From Papio anubis (Eukaryota > Chordata > Mammalia > Primates > Cercopithecidae), in NCBI RefSeq assembly GCF_008728515.1, contig NC_044989.1:69217754-69281753 (forward strand): a stretch of 64,000 nucleotides of DNA. Direction: 5' to 3'. Below, in pieces: positions 13,222 to 26,299 of this stretch. Below the pieces are notes generated by a model. It had not been told where the DNA came from, searched no databases, and saw only the letters and a program-made list of their open reading frames with translations. Both the position numbers and the translations under genes were made by a program. Numbering within the stretch: position 1 is the stretch's first letter; each line of letters starts with the position of its first letter.

Positions 13222-13973
13222 TAAGTTCTAGGGTACATGTGCATAACGTGCAGGTTTGTTACATATGTATACTTGTGCCATGTTGGTGTGCTGTACCCAT
13301 CAACTCGTCAGCACCCATCAACTCATCATTTACATCAGGTATAACTCCCAATGCAATCCCTCCCCCCCACCCATGATAGGCCCCAGGGTGTGATGTTCCC
13401 CTTCCCGAGTCCAGGTGATCTCATTGTTCAGTTCCTACCTATGAGTGAGAACATGCGGTGTGTGGTTTTCTGTTCTTGCGATAGTTTGCTGAGAATGATA
13501 GTTTCCAGCTGCATCCATGTCCCTACAAAGGACACAAACTCATCCTTTTTTATGGCTGCATAGTATTCCATGGTGTATATGTGCCACATTTTCTTAATCC
13601 AGTCTGTCACTGATGGACATTTGGGTTGATTCCAAGTCTTTGCTATTGTGAATAGTGCTGCAATAAACATATGTGTGCATGTGTCTTTATAGCAGCATGA
13701 TTTATAATCCTTTGAGTATATACCCAGTAATGGGATGGCTGAGTCATATGGTACTTCTTGTTCTGGATCCTTGAGGAATCGCCATACTGTTTTCCATAAT
13801 GGTTGAACTACTTTACAATCCCACCAACAGTGTAAAAGTGTTCCTATTTCTCCACATCCTCTCCAGCACCTGTTGTTTCCTGATTTTTTAATGATCGCCA
13901 TTCTCACTGGTGTGAGATGGTATCTCATTGTGGTTTTGATTTGCATTTCTCTGATGGCCAATGATGATGAGCA
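13222..13973 (-). mobile_element. Nested L1PA-type 3' fragment in inverse orientation
   Basis: On the minus strand it carries the end of ORF2 (13428-13961: HLTPVRMAIIKKSGNN, GIYSKDYKSCCYKDT, ending FSLIGRN) and the 3' UTR. There is no poly(T) at its 3' (left) edge; both flanks are A-rich on the plus strand. Confidence 0.9.
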
Positions 13974-14238
13974 AAAAAAGAAAAAAAAGAAAAAAAGAAA
14001 AAAGCAATAACAAGTAAAGAGCTAGAAACAGTAATAAAAAGTCTCCCATCAAAGAAAAACCTGGGACCAGATGGATTCACTGCTGAATTCTACCAAATAT
14101 TTAAAGAACTAATAACAAACCTACTCAAACAATTTCCAAAAAACCAAGGAGGGGAGAATACTTCCAAATTCAGTCTGTGAGGCCAGCATTACCCTGATAC
14201 CAAAACCACACAAAGACACAACAAAAAGAAAAACTATA

Positions 14239-14368
14239 TGTCAATATCTCTGATGAACATAGATAAAAAAATCCTCAATAAAATAGCAGGAAACCAAATT
14301 CAATGTCAATATCTCTGATGAACATAGATGTAAAAATCTTCAATAAAATACTAGGGAATCAAATTCAA
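14239..14368 (+). repeat. 65-bp tandem duplication within L1 ORF2
   Basis: The block starting 'tgtcaatatctctgatgaac' occurs at 14239 and 14304 with several mismatches. It duplicates part of the reverse-transcriptase region. Confidence 0.9.
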
Positions 14369-16866
14369 CAGCACAATAAAAAGTTGGGATGTAAAGATGG
14401 TTCAACATGTGCAAATCAGTAAACATGATATATTATATTAACAGAATGAAGGACAAAAACTACATGATCATTTTAATAGATGTCAAGATGGCATTTAATA
14501 AAATTCAGCATCCCTTCATGATAAAAATCATCTCAAGAAACTGAGTGTAAAATAACATACCTCAACATAATAAAGGCCATATACAAGAAACCCACAGCTA
14601 GTGTCATACTTAATGGAGAAAACTGAAATATTTTCCTTTAAGATCTAGACAAGACAAGGATGCCCACTTTTACCACTTTTCTTGAACATAGTATGGAGAG
14701 CCCTAGTCAGAGCAATTAAACAAGAAAACGAAATAAAGAGTATCCAAATTAGGAAAGAAGAAGTCAAATTATTCTTGTTTGCACATGATATAATCTTACA
14801 TTTAGAAAAACCTGAAGACTCAGCTAAAAAATCCATTAGAACTGCTAAACAAATTCAGTAAAGCTGCAGGATACAAAAACAACAGACAAAAAATCATTAG
14901 CATTTATATATGCCAACAGCAAACAATCTGAAAAAGAAACCAAGAAAGCAATCCTATTAACAATAGCTGCCAAAAAACAACAACAAACCTAGAAATAAAC
15001 TTAACCAAAGCAGTGAAAGATCTCTACAACAAAAACTGTAAAACATTGATGAAAGTTATTAAAAAGGACACACAAAAACAGAAAGATAGCCCCCGTGTTC
15101 ATGGATTAGAAAAATCCATATTGTTAAAATGTCCATACTACCGAAAGTGATCTGCAGATTCAACACAATCCCTATCAAAATGCCAATGACATCCTTTATG
15201 GAAATAGAAAAAAAATCCTAAAATTTGTATGGAACTGCAAAAGACCCTGAGTAGACAAAGTAATCCTGAGCAAAAAGAACAAAGCTGGAGGCATCACCTT
15301 ACCTGACTTCAAATTATGCTACAAAGCTACAGTAACAAAACCAGCATGGTACTGGCATAAAAGCAGACAATAGACCAACTGAACAGAACAGAGAACCCAG
15401 AAATAATCTACACATTTACAAACAAACTAACAAGTTTGCTTTTGATGAAGGCACCAAGAACATACATTGGGGAAAGGAGAGTCTCTTCTGCAATAGTATT
15501 GGGGAAATTGGATATCAATGTCCAGAAGAATGAAACTAGATTCTTATCTCTTACTATGTATGAAAGTCAAACCAAAATGGATTAAATACTTAAATGTAAG
15601 ACCTGAAACTATGAAACTACTAGAAGGAAACATCGGGGAAATACTTCAGGACATTGATCTGGGCAACGATTTTTTGAGTAAGATCTCAAAAGCACAGGCA
15701 ACTAAAGCAAAAAATGGACAAATGGGATCACAACAAGCTAAAAAGTTTCTGTACAGCAAAAGAAACAATCAACAAAGAAGCAGCCTACAGAATGGAAGAA
15801 AATATTTGCAAACTATTTAACTGACAAGGGATTAATAACCAGATATACAAGAAACCCAAACAACTCCATAGCAAAAAATAAAATAATCTGATTAAAAACA
15901 GGCAAAATATCTGAACAGACATTTCTTAAAAGAGGACTTACAAATGGCCAACAGGTATATGAAAAAATGCTTAACATCACTAATCATCAGAAAAATACAA
16001 ATCAAAACCACATGAGATATAATCTCACTCCAGTTAAAAAGTCTTTTATAAAAAATAAATAAATAAAGATTCTGACAAGGATGCCAAGAAATGGGAATAC
16101 TTATACACTGTTGGTGGGAATGTAAATTAATACAGTATAGAAACAGTATGGCTGTTCCTCAAGAAACTAAAATGAGAGCTCCCATATGATCCAACAGTCC
16201 CACTGTTGGGTACATATTGAAAAGAAATGAAATCAGTATATTGAAGAGATATCTGCACTCCCATGTTTATTGTAGCACTATTCACAATAGTCAAGGTATG
16301 GAGTTAATCTAAGGGTGCATCAGTGGATGAATGGATCAAGAAAATGTAGCACATATACCCAATGGAATATTATTGCACCATAAAAAGGAATGAAATCCTG
16401 TTATTTGTAACAAAATGAATGGAACAGGAGGACATCATGTTAAGTAAAATAAGCCAGACATAGACAGAAATATCACATGTTCTCACTCATAGTTAGGATC
16501 TAAAAAAAAAATTGATCTTGTGGAAGTAGGGAGTAGAATGATGGTTACCAGAGGCTGGGAAGGGTAGTGGACAGGTGAAGATAAAAAGGGGTCCAGTAAT
16601 AGAACAAAAATGCAGTCAAATAGTAGAAATAAGATCTAGTGTTCAATAGCATATTTAGGTACAGTTAACAATAATTTATTGTATATTTTGAAATAACTAG
16701 AGGAATGGATTTGGAATGTTCCCATTATAGGGAAATAATAAATTCTTGAGGTAATGGATATCCCAGTTACCCTGATTCAATCATTACACATTGCATATAT
16801 GTGTCAAAACATCACATCTTCCTCATAAATATATACAAATATTATGTATTCATAAAAATTAAAAAT

Positions 16867-16985
16867 ATTCAGGAATAATGGATGTCAAGATGCCAATTTA
16901 TACTCAAATGAGTAAGGAAAATAAAGCTCTTCTACTTGCAACTTTTGTATAACTTTGTAACTGTGTCAAAATAAAAATAAATGAT
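16867..16985 (+). mobile_element. Older interspersed repeat, right part
   Basis: It continues the element cut at 9858, including 'cttctacttgcaacttttgt' and an A-rich 3' end near 16980. Confidence 0.5.
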
Positions 16986-17105
16986 ACATAATTGTTATGG
17001 AACTGGTGCCCATTTGTTTACAAAATGTACAATATATTCTACTTTATGTATTATTTTTTCCAATACATTGTTCCTAGCAAATGAAACCATTAAAAAGGAA
17101 TGTTA

Positions 17106-17386
17106 TTATTATTATTTTTTAAGAGTGTCTTGCTCTGTCACCCAGGCTGGAGTGCAGTGGTGTAATCTTGGCTCACTACAACCTCCGCCTGCCACGTTCA
17201 AGTGATTCTCACGCCTCAGCCTCCCGAGTGGCTGCACCACCACGTCCAGATAATTTTTGTATTTTTAGTAGAGACAGGGCTTCACCATGCTGGCCAGGCT
17301 GGTCTCAAATTCCTGGTCTCAAGCAATTAGACCACCTCAGCCTCCCAAAGTTCTGGGATTACAGGCGTGAGCCACTGCACCCAGCC
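17106..17386 (-). mobile_element. Alu
   Basis: A minus-strand dimeric Alu with target duplication 'ggaatgtta' (17097-17105 and 17387-17395). Confidence 0.95.
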
Positions 17387-17399
17387 GGAATGTTACTTT

Positions 17400-20119
17400 A
17401 TTTGATCAAAATTGCATTTTTACTTTGAACAATAAAAGCCTCTACTTAGTGATTATTCCAGCACTTATCTTTCTTAACTAAGTAATGAGAAGTGATGACA
17501 TTAAATTTACCAGCAGGCTGTTTAGTTTCTGAAATTAAATACCCTAACAGAAGCTAACTACCTCTGCTGCTCAGTTTTTTATTTAATTCAGTGAGCAAAT
17601 TGGAGTAGACTTCTTGGTCAGGTGACATCATTGATATGAGAACAAGTTGGGACTGTTACTGGCCCCCCTGAGAATGTTTTTCTCTATGGCAGTTGACGTT
17701 GAAAACCTGCGGGGTGCGTGTGCGTGTGTGTGTGTGCAGGGTGGTTGTAGAGGAGGAAGGGGTGGTATGGGGGCCCAGCAAAGGCGGGCATTTGCTAATA
17801 CATTCTAGCTCTCTACCTTCTCAAAAAAAATTTTTTTTGGATGAGATCTGAATTCCCAAATGTAAGGTACAGAGCAGCTGTCAAACTTAAGTTCTGAGTT
17901 TTCTAATCTAATATTTTAATTTCATAATACTAACTTTAACTCTAATTCCATAATTCTAACAACTGTTACAATGACTCCCTATTGAATCAGAATTTGAGTA
18001 AGCTGCAAAATTTATGAGTCTAAGTTTCCTCACACTTAAACTAATAACCATAATAATGAGAATTAAATGAAATGACAAAAGAAGCTAGCATGGGGTTAGA
18101 TTCATAGGAAACAGTCAATAAATTGTGACTCATGATTATTTGGTTTGAAAGGAGGCACAGAAACAATAGCTATGTGGCCTTCAATAAACTACATAGCCTC
18201 TCTGATTCTCTTTTTTAATGTACAACTCATATTTAATATTCTATCCAAGGTCATTTTCCTCTCCTGATGGAGGAGGCTAACCTGATGGCCTTAGTAGCTT
18301 GGGGTTGAGGGTGCGACGGAATGGTCTATCTCATCATCGCCTTCCCCTCTGTTGTCCTGGGATAGCTGCTCATAAGGAGGGCGGCGTTAGACATGAGGGA
18401 GGCAGGTGACTCAGATGTATGCCTTAAGTGAATAGACCTGGAAAACAGGGTATGGACCAGACACTGAATCAAGCCAGACAGAGGCAAAGGGAGTATTTGA
18501 GATGAAAGGTGTCAAGTACGTAGTGTGCAGGGCCTTGGAGTGATTCCTACACTAAGAAAGTAGCTGTGGAAACTTTACCCATCCCAATCCCAGCTCCTGC
18601 AGGTGGGGCTGGCAGGGGACTTAGAGAAGCAACCATGGTGCTTCTCAAGCAACCAGACATCATGGGTGGCTGCTGAGGGGAGGCCCAGAGCTTTCCCCAG
18701 CTGAAGTAGGCTTTGATAAACTCTGGAGTGCTTCTAAGGAGCAGGTAATTGTACCTCTGGAGGTCCAGGACCTCTTCAGTCATACACCTAAGTCCCTGTT
18801 TTGGATCACTGAGGTGGTTTTCTGAGGGATGGTGTGGAGAATCGGATGAGGGGTGACCTCTGAGCTTCAGCGCATCACAAGCAGCGGCCTTCTAACCTCA
18901 GATCTGAGGTCTTCTTCCTCAAGGCACAAGTTATGCAGAGCTGCTTACTGAAGGGGGGAAATAAACATCCCCCCAGCTACCCCACACCACCATACTGGTA
19001 TAGGTGAATCCAGGTTCTGTGTGTTTAAAAGGAGAAGAATTCACAAAAGACAAAAGAGTGTGTACATGTATGTAGAATGGGTGAAGGAAGCTTGTCCCCT
19101 GCTCATGCGTGAGCACGTGTGTGTGTGTGTATGCAAACCTCTGATCTGTGAGCAGCCACTTCTCCCTCCCCTCTGAAGGCCTCCCTGAGTCACAGCCCTT
19201 CCTTCCCAAAGAATTGCCCCTATTTGCCTTATAAGGCAACACTGAGGCTTCTAATTTCTCTTCTTCAAGCTATTGGAAGTAAAATAGCAGGTGCCAAGAG
19301 GCGTGGCCCAGGGTCACATTGCCACAGTGACTCAGCAACAGTCATTTTGGAAAGCAAGCCCCAGTGTGGCTGCTCACTCTTCAGCAGCCTTTTCAAGATA
19401 GGCACCGGAGGGGCTGCCCTGTGCTGCCTGCCACTGCCGGGAGCTGCCTGGTGATTGTCCCCAACTTGCTTGCCTGCTCTGACCGTGCCCTGGAGTCAAC
19501 AGACAATAATTCCCAGCCCCTTGGAGAAATTTCAGGAGGCTCCTTGTGGGTGTCCCAGTAGGAGCCAGGAGTGGTGCGGTGGGCATGCCCTTGACATCTC
19601 TTCCATCGACCCACCAAGATGTTCCCAGAAGGCCCAGCCTGCTTCTGAAGGCCCATCAGCTAGCTCAACCCCAGGCATCTCATTCCGGAAACAACAACCT
19701 TGTTTGTCCCCATTTTCCCACCTCTGACTAATGAAAATTTTTACCCTAGCGAAGGGGATGGGCTGGAGGGGAAAACTGGGGTCCTGGATACCAGTCAGAG
19801 GTGAGATGGAGATGATATTGTGAGGAGAGGAAAGATAGATGTGAGATATACCATGAAGGACAATGGCCCGGCTTGGTGACTACCTACACAGAGCTGAGAG
19901 GCACGTGGAGGCTGAGGCCAGGATTCTGAACATGGGGATGATGGTCCTGCACCCATTTTCCAGCCATTGCTTTGGATTTCATTTCCACTTGTTTTTTATT
20001 CTTTTTGGATAGTGTAGAAAAGAGTAACCTTGATACAAGAGGACATGGGCTCTGTGTCCTCCTTGTAGACAGGTTGTCTCTCTTCTGAGGGCTTTACTTT
20101 GTCATCTATAAAAGAAAGA
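17400..20119. other. Intergenic sequence, no gene seen
   Basis: Mostly single-copy sequence. A short TG run lies at about 17714-17739, and a MIR-like stretch is possible near 18040-18150. Frames at 18931-19242 and 19455-19727 have no recognisable domain. Confidence 0.5.
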
Positions 20120-20441
20120 GGCTGGGCACGGTGGCTCAGTCCTATAATCCCAACACTCTGGGAGGCTGAGATGGGTGGATCACTTGAGGTCAGGATTTCG
20201 AGACCAGCCTGGCCAATATGGTAAAACCCCGTCTCTATCAAAAACTACAAAAATTAGCCAGGCATGGTAGTGCACCCCTGTAATCCCACCTACTCGGGAG
20301 GCTGAGGTGGGAGAATTGCTTGAACCCAGAAGGCAGAGGTTGCAGTGAGCCAAGATTGCACCACTGCACTCCAGCCTGGGCGACAGAGCAAGACCTCATC
20401 TCATAAACAAATAAATAAATAAATAAACAAATAATAAAATG
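20120..20441 (+). mobile_element. Alu (S type)
   Basis: It starts 'ggctgggcacggtggctcag', has both arms, and ends in an AAAT/AAAC-rich tail. Confidence 0.95.
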
Positions 20442-20699
20442 GGGAACGATTGCGCTTCATTTATCCAAAGAAAATGAAAATGAAATGTCTGTAAGCTAGG
20501 CCAAATAAGTGTAGATAATTGCAGCCTCATTCTGTCTAGCAAACTCACCCTTGTACCTCGTGCCAGGTCTCAAGAAACACCAAAAAGGGCCTGAGGTTCA
20601 CCTTCTTTGCTCCTACACCCACCTTGTGGCTGCTTTGGGAATGGCGTGCTACAGTTAAGGGACGGTAAGCAGAAACAAAGAGAAAGAAAAGGCTTGGCA

Positions 20700-20892
20700 A
20701 ATTTACAAATAGAAAATGATTTGTTGGTTATCCCCCAATTTAGTTAATAAGTCTAATGCATTGCCAGTCAAAAGCCCTTGATAAGACGGTTCTAAAATTC
20801 ATATGGAAAAATAAATGAGCAAGAATAAACAAGACAAATTTGAAAAATAAGAAAAAGGGAGAGAAAAATAATATCCAAAAGCTACAGTTATA
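20700..20892 (+). mobile_element. Old L1 ORF2 fragment
   Basis: 'aaaattcatatggaaaaata' and 'gcaagaataaacaagacaaa' are typical of decayed L1M ORF2. It abuts an Alu monomer. Confidence 0.7.
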
Positions 20893-21040
20893 GGCCTGGT
20901 GTGGTGGCTCACGCCTGTAATCTCAGCACTTTGGGAGGCCAAGGTGGGAGGATTGTTTGAGCTCAGGAATTTGAGACCAAGCTGAGCAACATAGTGAGAC
21001 TGCGTGTCTATTTTTAAAAAGAAAAGAAAAAAGAAAATGA
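20893..21040 (+). mobile_element. Alu left-monomer/AluJ fragment
   Basis: It begins 'ggcctggtgtggtggctcac', ends after one arm, and has an A-rich tail. Confidence 0.85.
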
Positions 21041-21329
21041 TTAATGTGACAGGTGGCAATTTCCAAAGACAGCCACAGTGGTGTCTCCAATCCCACTTAC
21101 TCTTGGCAAAATGACGTTTCTATGTTTCATTAGCATTCAAATGTCAGAGTCAGCATTCAAAGCCAGGCAGTTAATGACATCAAACTCAAGCCCATGACTA
21201 CTCACCAGCATTGTTCTGAGTAATCAATGCCTTCAATAATCCTACTAGGTAAAACTTCTGGTAGACCCATCGGAAAGAAGAGGAGGCTCATACAAGAATT
21301 GCAAATTGCACTAGATAGGAAAGGAAGAA

Positions 21330-21860
21330 ATAAAGAACAGAAGACAGGGATTTTATGAAAAAATATTTGATCTCATCAGTAATCAAGGAAATAAAATTGA
21401 AACAAAGATGAGATGTGATGTCATAACTACTAAATTACAAAACTGAAAAATAAAAGAAATTGTTATTACAAAATTTACATACTCATACTACAAGAAGTTA
21501 AATTTAGTACTTTAGAAAGCAATGTGGCAGTGATGATATACATGTATTATATTGTGTTTAAAAAGTTAGATTTACTTCTAAGAGTTAATCTTAAGGAAAT
21601 AATTCAAAACAATAACATTGTTTTCACACAAAGATGTTCTTTGCGAAGTTATGTGTATAATTAGAAACAGTAACCCTATTTTCTATCAGAATGTGAATGA
21701 GTAATAGAAATACATAATAAAAGAAATAAGGATATACTTTCACTTATAGAAACTATGTTAATAGATAAATTTGCATAGGAAAATAACAGGAGACATTATG
21801 CAAAAATAATCATAGCATGTGAGAACACTAAAGTCAACTCAATTTTCAAGATGCTTAATA
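21330..21860 (+). mobile_element. Old L1 3' region
   Basis: The text around 'ctcatcagtaatcaaggaaa' and 'agaaagcaatgtggcagtga' matches the decayed L1M ORF2 end and 3' UTR. Confidence 0.65.
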
Positions 21861-21899
21861 ATTTTGCCATTCTGTTTAAAATTTATTTTTAGAAGAACA

Positions 21900-23040
21900 A
21901 AACTGTTTTGATGATGCTCCTGTGCAGGCCAGTCTCTTTCTAGATCACAATTTATGTCTTAAAGAGTCAAAACCAGGAAATCCCACCCTGTCATCTGGCA
22001 CAAAACAGGTTTCTTCCTGCCCTGTTGGGATATGGTAGCAGCCAGCAATCAACTACCCAGGGCCATCCAGAAGTTCACCAGCACTGCCCCTGTGCCTTCC
22101 ACGGGGAGGAGTCAGGCCTGAAGTGTCCGCAGTGCCTGCCATGGGTGTCTGACATTTCTTCGTCATCGAGGCCTGTCTGCTGGCAGCTGAGGTCCTTGAC
22201 AGTTGGTTAATCTGCAGTGGAGTTTAAAGCCAAAGTCGGTAGTTGAATTATTCTGTTATCCAAATTGAGGATTAACACCTCTATTGAGTTGATGTGGAAA
22301 ATGGCTCAGAAATTCCCCTTGACAAGCTCTCTCTTTATCAAAAAACCACTCCAATCTCACCTACTTTGCAATTTGCAGTAAGTGCTGGTATTAAACAAAA
22401 TTATAATAGGTAGATTCAGAGCCTGCCCACTCTTCCCAGCACCCAGAGATGAGAAAGCAATAACTCAACCTTGGCCCCCTCCCAATCCCCTAGGGTGAAT
22501 CTGACTAGGTCTTCACAGAACCCAAACCACCTTTCACGACCTTCCTCCCCTGGAGAAAACAGGTCCCCATGCTTCTCTCTTACTGGGCTCCAACCCATTC
22601 TCCACATGAGAGCTAGAAAGGGTTCTACAAAAACCCTCTGGTGACCTCCCATTGCACAGGTGATAGAAAACACTGCTGCCGCACCCTACAGGGCTCTGCG
22701 TAGCCTGGCCCAAGGCTTTTCCAGAGTACTTGAACTTGTCCCACCCTCCACCAGGGACATTCTCTTCCCCTTCTCCTAAAGTCACCAATTCATCCTGGTT
22801 TGCCTGGCACTTTCCTTTTAGCGTTGAAAGTCCTACATCCTGGGAAACCTCTCATTGCCCAGCAAACCAAACCAGTGGATCAAGCTACTTTTTATCCCCC
22901 AACCCACACTCCTAAAGTCTTATCTTAAAATCCACTTGCCAGAGGGCCTGGCTCCTCCCACCTCCCCCACACCCACCATATCTAAAGTGGGTCCTGACTG
23001 CTATTCTCTCTCATGACACTCTTCTTTTGCTTGAGGCACC
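21900..23040. other. Intergenic sequence, no gene seen
   Basis: Single-copy, moderately GC-rich sequence. Overlapping frames at 22416-22788 have no recognisable domain or splice context. Confidence 0.45.
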
Positions 23041-24850
23041 TTTTAATTATTTGCTCCTTCATTCACAATTATTGAATTTCTCTTAGGTGCTCTGCATGGT
23101 GTTATGGGCTAGGGCTAAAGCAGGAAGCTGAGTAGACAAAGCCCCTATCTTCATGAGCTTACATCCCAGTGAAAGGCAAGAGTGTAAGCAAAGGAATCCG
23201 TAGGTAAAACACATAGTATGTTAGGTTACATTCAGTGTGCGAGAGAAAAACCAAGCAGGGAACAGGGATAGAGATGTCAGGGTTAAGGATGCCATTTGCA
23301 GTTTTCGATAGGGCCCCCCCGGGAGGCCTAATTGAAGTTACATTTTTATAAAGACCTAAAAAAACGGTAGAGAAGAAGGAAAAGAATTCCTGAGGGGAAC
23401 TATTCTGATGGGTGGAACAGAACATGCAAAAGCCCCAGGTAAAGAATAGCAAAGAAGCCAGGAAAACAGGAGCTGAGGGTGCAGAGGAGAAGTCGCAGGT
23501 GGTGAAGGCAGAGGAAGTGGAGGCCTGACTCTGTGGGTGTGAGACCTGGTAGGCCATGCGGCTCATGTGGCTTTTCTGCTGAGTGAGATGGGAAGCTAAG
23601 CTGGGTTTGAATCAGGGGAGTGACATGATCTGCCTTACAGTTTAAAAAGGGCACTCTGGCAAACACCTGTTAAGAGACTTTCAAAATATTCTGGGTAAGA
23701 GATGGGGGTGGATTAAATAAGGGTAGAAGCAGTAGAGTTGATGAGAAGTTATTTAATCCTGTATATATTTTGAAGGTAGGGCTGGGGAGATCTCCTGATA
23801 CCGTGGATATGGGTGGTGTGTTAGTCTGTTCTCACGCTGCTAATAAAGACATACCCGAGACGGGTAATTTATAAAGGAAAGAGGTTTAACTGACTCACAG
23901 TTCCACATGGCTGGGGAGGCCTCACAATCATGGCAGAAGCAGAAAGAGCAAAGGCATGCCTTACATGGTAGCAGGCAAGAGGGCTTGTGCAGGGGAACTC
24001 CCATTTATAAAACCACCAGGCCTCGTGAGACTTATTCACTACCACAAGAAAAGTATGGGGGAAACCGCCCCCAGGATTCAATAATCTCCACCTGGCCCCA
24101 CCGTTATTACAGTTCAAGGTGAGATTTGGGTGGGGACACAGCCAAATCAGGTGGGAAACAGAGTGGAGATGGTTCCAATGTCATAGTGCTTCCATTCCCT
24201 GAGATAAGAAAGACCTGCTGCCTGTGATGCAGCAGGTTTGTCGGGGGTGGAACAATTGGAGATCACTTTTGAACAGGCTGATTTTTAGATCATTAGACAT
24301 CAAGGAGAACATTAGACATATGAGTCTAGAGCTCAAGAAAGAGACCTGGGCTGGAAATGTATATTGGAAGTTGTCAGCAGAGAGATTATATTTAAAACCA
24401 TGACACTGAATGCAATCAGGAAATGAGCTAAATAGAGACAGAAGAGAGGAGAGGCCCAGGAGCTAAGGTTGAGGACACTCCTTAACTTGGGATTGGGAAG
24501 ATGCAAAGCAGAAGGAGTGGTCAGAAGGATAGAGCAAAGCCACACATGTGTGGTGTTCTGGAGGCCCATTGAAGGGTTGGAGGGGACTCAGCTGTGTCAA
24601 AGACTGCTGGTTGGTCAAGGAAGAGTGGGGCTGAGAATTGACCATTGCATTTAGTATTGTGGAGGTCATTAGATGTATTTAGGGCAATTTCAGTGGACTG
24701 TTCAAGCTTAAGCCTGATTGGAGTAGGTTCAAGGGAAACCAGGAGGAGACAGTAGGAACCACTCTTTCAAGGGATTCTGCTGCTAATGGAAGAATAGAAA
24801 AGAGGGTAGTACTTAGGGTGGGAAGTGCAGAAAGGAGAGGAATTTTTTTC
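23040..24850 (+). mobile_element. Long ancient interspersed repeat split by an LTR
   Basis: Both sides of the MST LTR match one widespread, heavily decayed mammalian repeat: 'catgagcttacatcccagtg' and 'gggagtgacatgatctgcct' on the left, 'agctcaagaaagagacctgg' and 'tgagaattgaccattgcatt' on the right. I cannot name the family with confidence. Frames such as 23159-23566 lie inside it. Confidence 0.6.
23817..24149 (-). mobile_element. ERVL-MaLR solo LTR (MST/THE1 type)
   Basis: It starts 'tgtgttagtctgttctcac' and ends 'ggggacacagccaaatca', with a 5-bp target duplication GGTGG (23812-23816 and 24150-24154). There is no internal retroviral sequence. Confidence 0.9.
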
Positions 24851-24859
24851 TGTTTTATT

Positions 24860-26000
24860 TCTATCATTATTTTCATTTGATTTTGTTTGAATGTGGGAGG
24901 CAAAACGCAGACGTTTTTGCTCACAGGAATGATCTGGAAAAGAAGCAAAAAAATAGGCAATGCAGGGAAAAGAAATTGATTATGATAGAAATGCATGAGT
25001 GAGCCAGAAGCAATAAGGTCTAGGATCAATGCAGAGGTGGAAACTGGGCTAGGAACGCAGACAGCCAGTCCTAAGAAATAAGAGAGAAGCTAGAGTTTAT
25101 ACACAGATGCTGAAAGGTGGGTAGACATGGTGGTAGGAGGATATGGAAGTTGTTTTCAGATAGCTTCCATATTCTCAATGAAATAAGGAACAAGTTTTAT
25201 CAATCAGTGACCAATTTGGAAAACATGAAACATTCTCAAGCAGAGAGAATTTTAATGGAAGGAATTGGGTGCAAAAGGCTGGAAGTACTGAAGAAGACAA
25301 TGGGAGAGAGGGGACCTGTAAGGTGACCAGCGACTTGCAGGCTAAACTGCTGCCAATGCTGAGCAGGAGCTACCTCCTCTGTAGGTGCTGGAAATGCTGG
25401 TGTGGCTGGAAGCTGCAGTTGCCTGCAGGCAGCTGCCATTGTCAAATCCAGAATAAGAATGATTTCTCTCCTCCTCCTGCTTTCTAATCTGTGTCAGGGT
25501 CTCGTTGGCAGATGCTAACTGGAAAGCAGCTGACAACAGTTTGGAAAATAGAGTTTTGAGACTTCTGCCCCCTGCAATACAAGGAATATGTTGAAAAGTC
25601 AGGAATCAAGCTAAACACCACAAACCACACAAGACTGTCATCTGAGAATGAGGATGGGGGAGAGATATCGGAAGTTTGGGGAGAGACGAAAAACATGCAA
25701 TAGTTGTCTGGCAGAATAACAGTGTGATTGGACTTGAAAAATACAGTATGATTTCCTGTGAGTTTTAAGTTCACCCTAGAGGTAAGTGAATGTGAATTTA
25801 AAGCCAGACCACTCAGCATAGCCAAGTAGGCAACGATGTGGTTTAATTAAGAGAGTTCACTGAAGCAAGAATGGGACAAGGGAGTGGAGGGTATGTTCAA
25901 GAGAGTGATTATAACACAGGAAGGTAATTGGCCACAGAATTTAAGCTGCATATGGAAGGAAGTAAAGACATGGAGCAGGAGTAGATAACAGACATGTTTA
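24860..26000. other. Intergenic sequence, no gene seen
   Basis: No homology recognised. Small frames on both strands (for example 25484-25825) lack domains. Confidence 0.45.
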
Positions 26001-26009
26001 TGTACTAAG

Positions 26010-26290
26010 TTCTTACCTCCTCCACAAACTAAGAATTCCTTGACATGAAGGATCAAATCTATGTAGCTCACCATTGTGTTCCTAACACCTAGAATTCCAC
26101 TTAGCTCACAGTAAGAACTCAATAAACATTTGTTGGGTAAATGATCAATTGAATAAATGGATGCCATACTCCTTAGTAGGCTGTCAGCAGCATCAGGTCA
26201 GGGACCAGGTCTAACGTGTTCATTTCTGTCTCCTCAATACTATTATAGTGTCTGGCACATTGTACATACTTTGATATATTTGTTAAAATG
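26010..26290 (+). mobile_element. Two consecutive L2-like 3' ends
   Basis: Two stretches of the type 'cttgacatgaaggatc...aataaacatttgttgg' and 'cagggaccaggtc...gtctggcacattg' follow one another, as in LINE-2 3' ends. Confidence 0.6.
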
Positions 26291-26299
26291 AAATGAATC

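Larger units (their letters stand above)
9859..16866 (+). mobile_element. Near-full-length old LINE-1, plus strand
   Basis: The 5' end begins 'ggaggcagagcaagatggct', as L1 5' UTRs do. A 5' UTR of about 1.1 kb, ORF1 remnants (about 11.0-11.9 kb), ORF2 remnants (about 12.0-16.5 kb; for example 12286-12519 with VRDFNTPLSALERSS and 15518-15820) and a 3' UTR follow. The 8-bp target duplication 'attcagga' is at 9851-9858 and 16867-16874. A nested L1 sits at 13222-13973. All frames are broken. Confidence 0.92.

Noticed and set aside
23159..23566. 135-residue minus-strand frame
   Set aside because: Lies inside a decayed ancient interspersed repeat; no domain.
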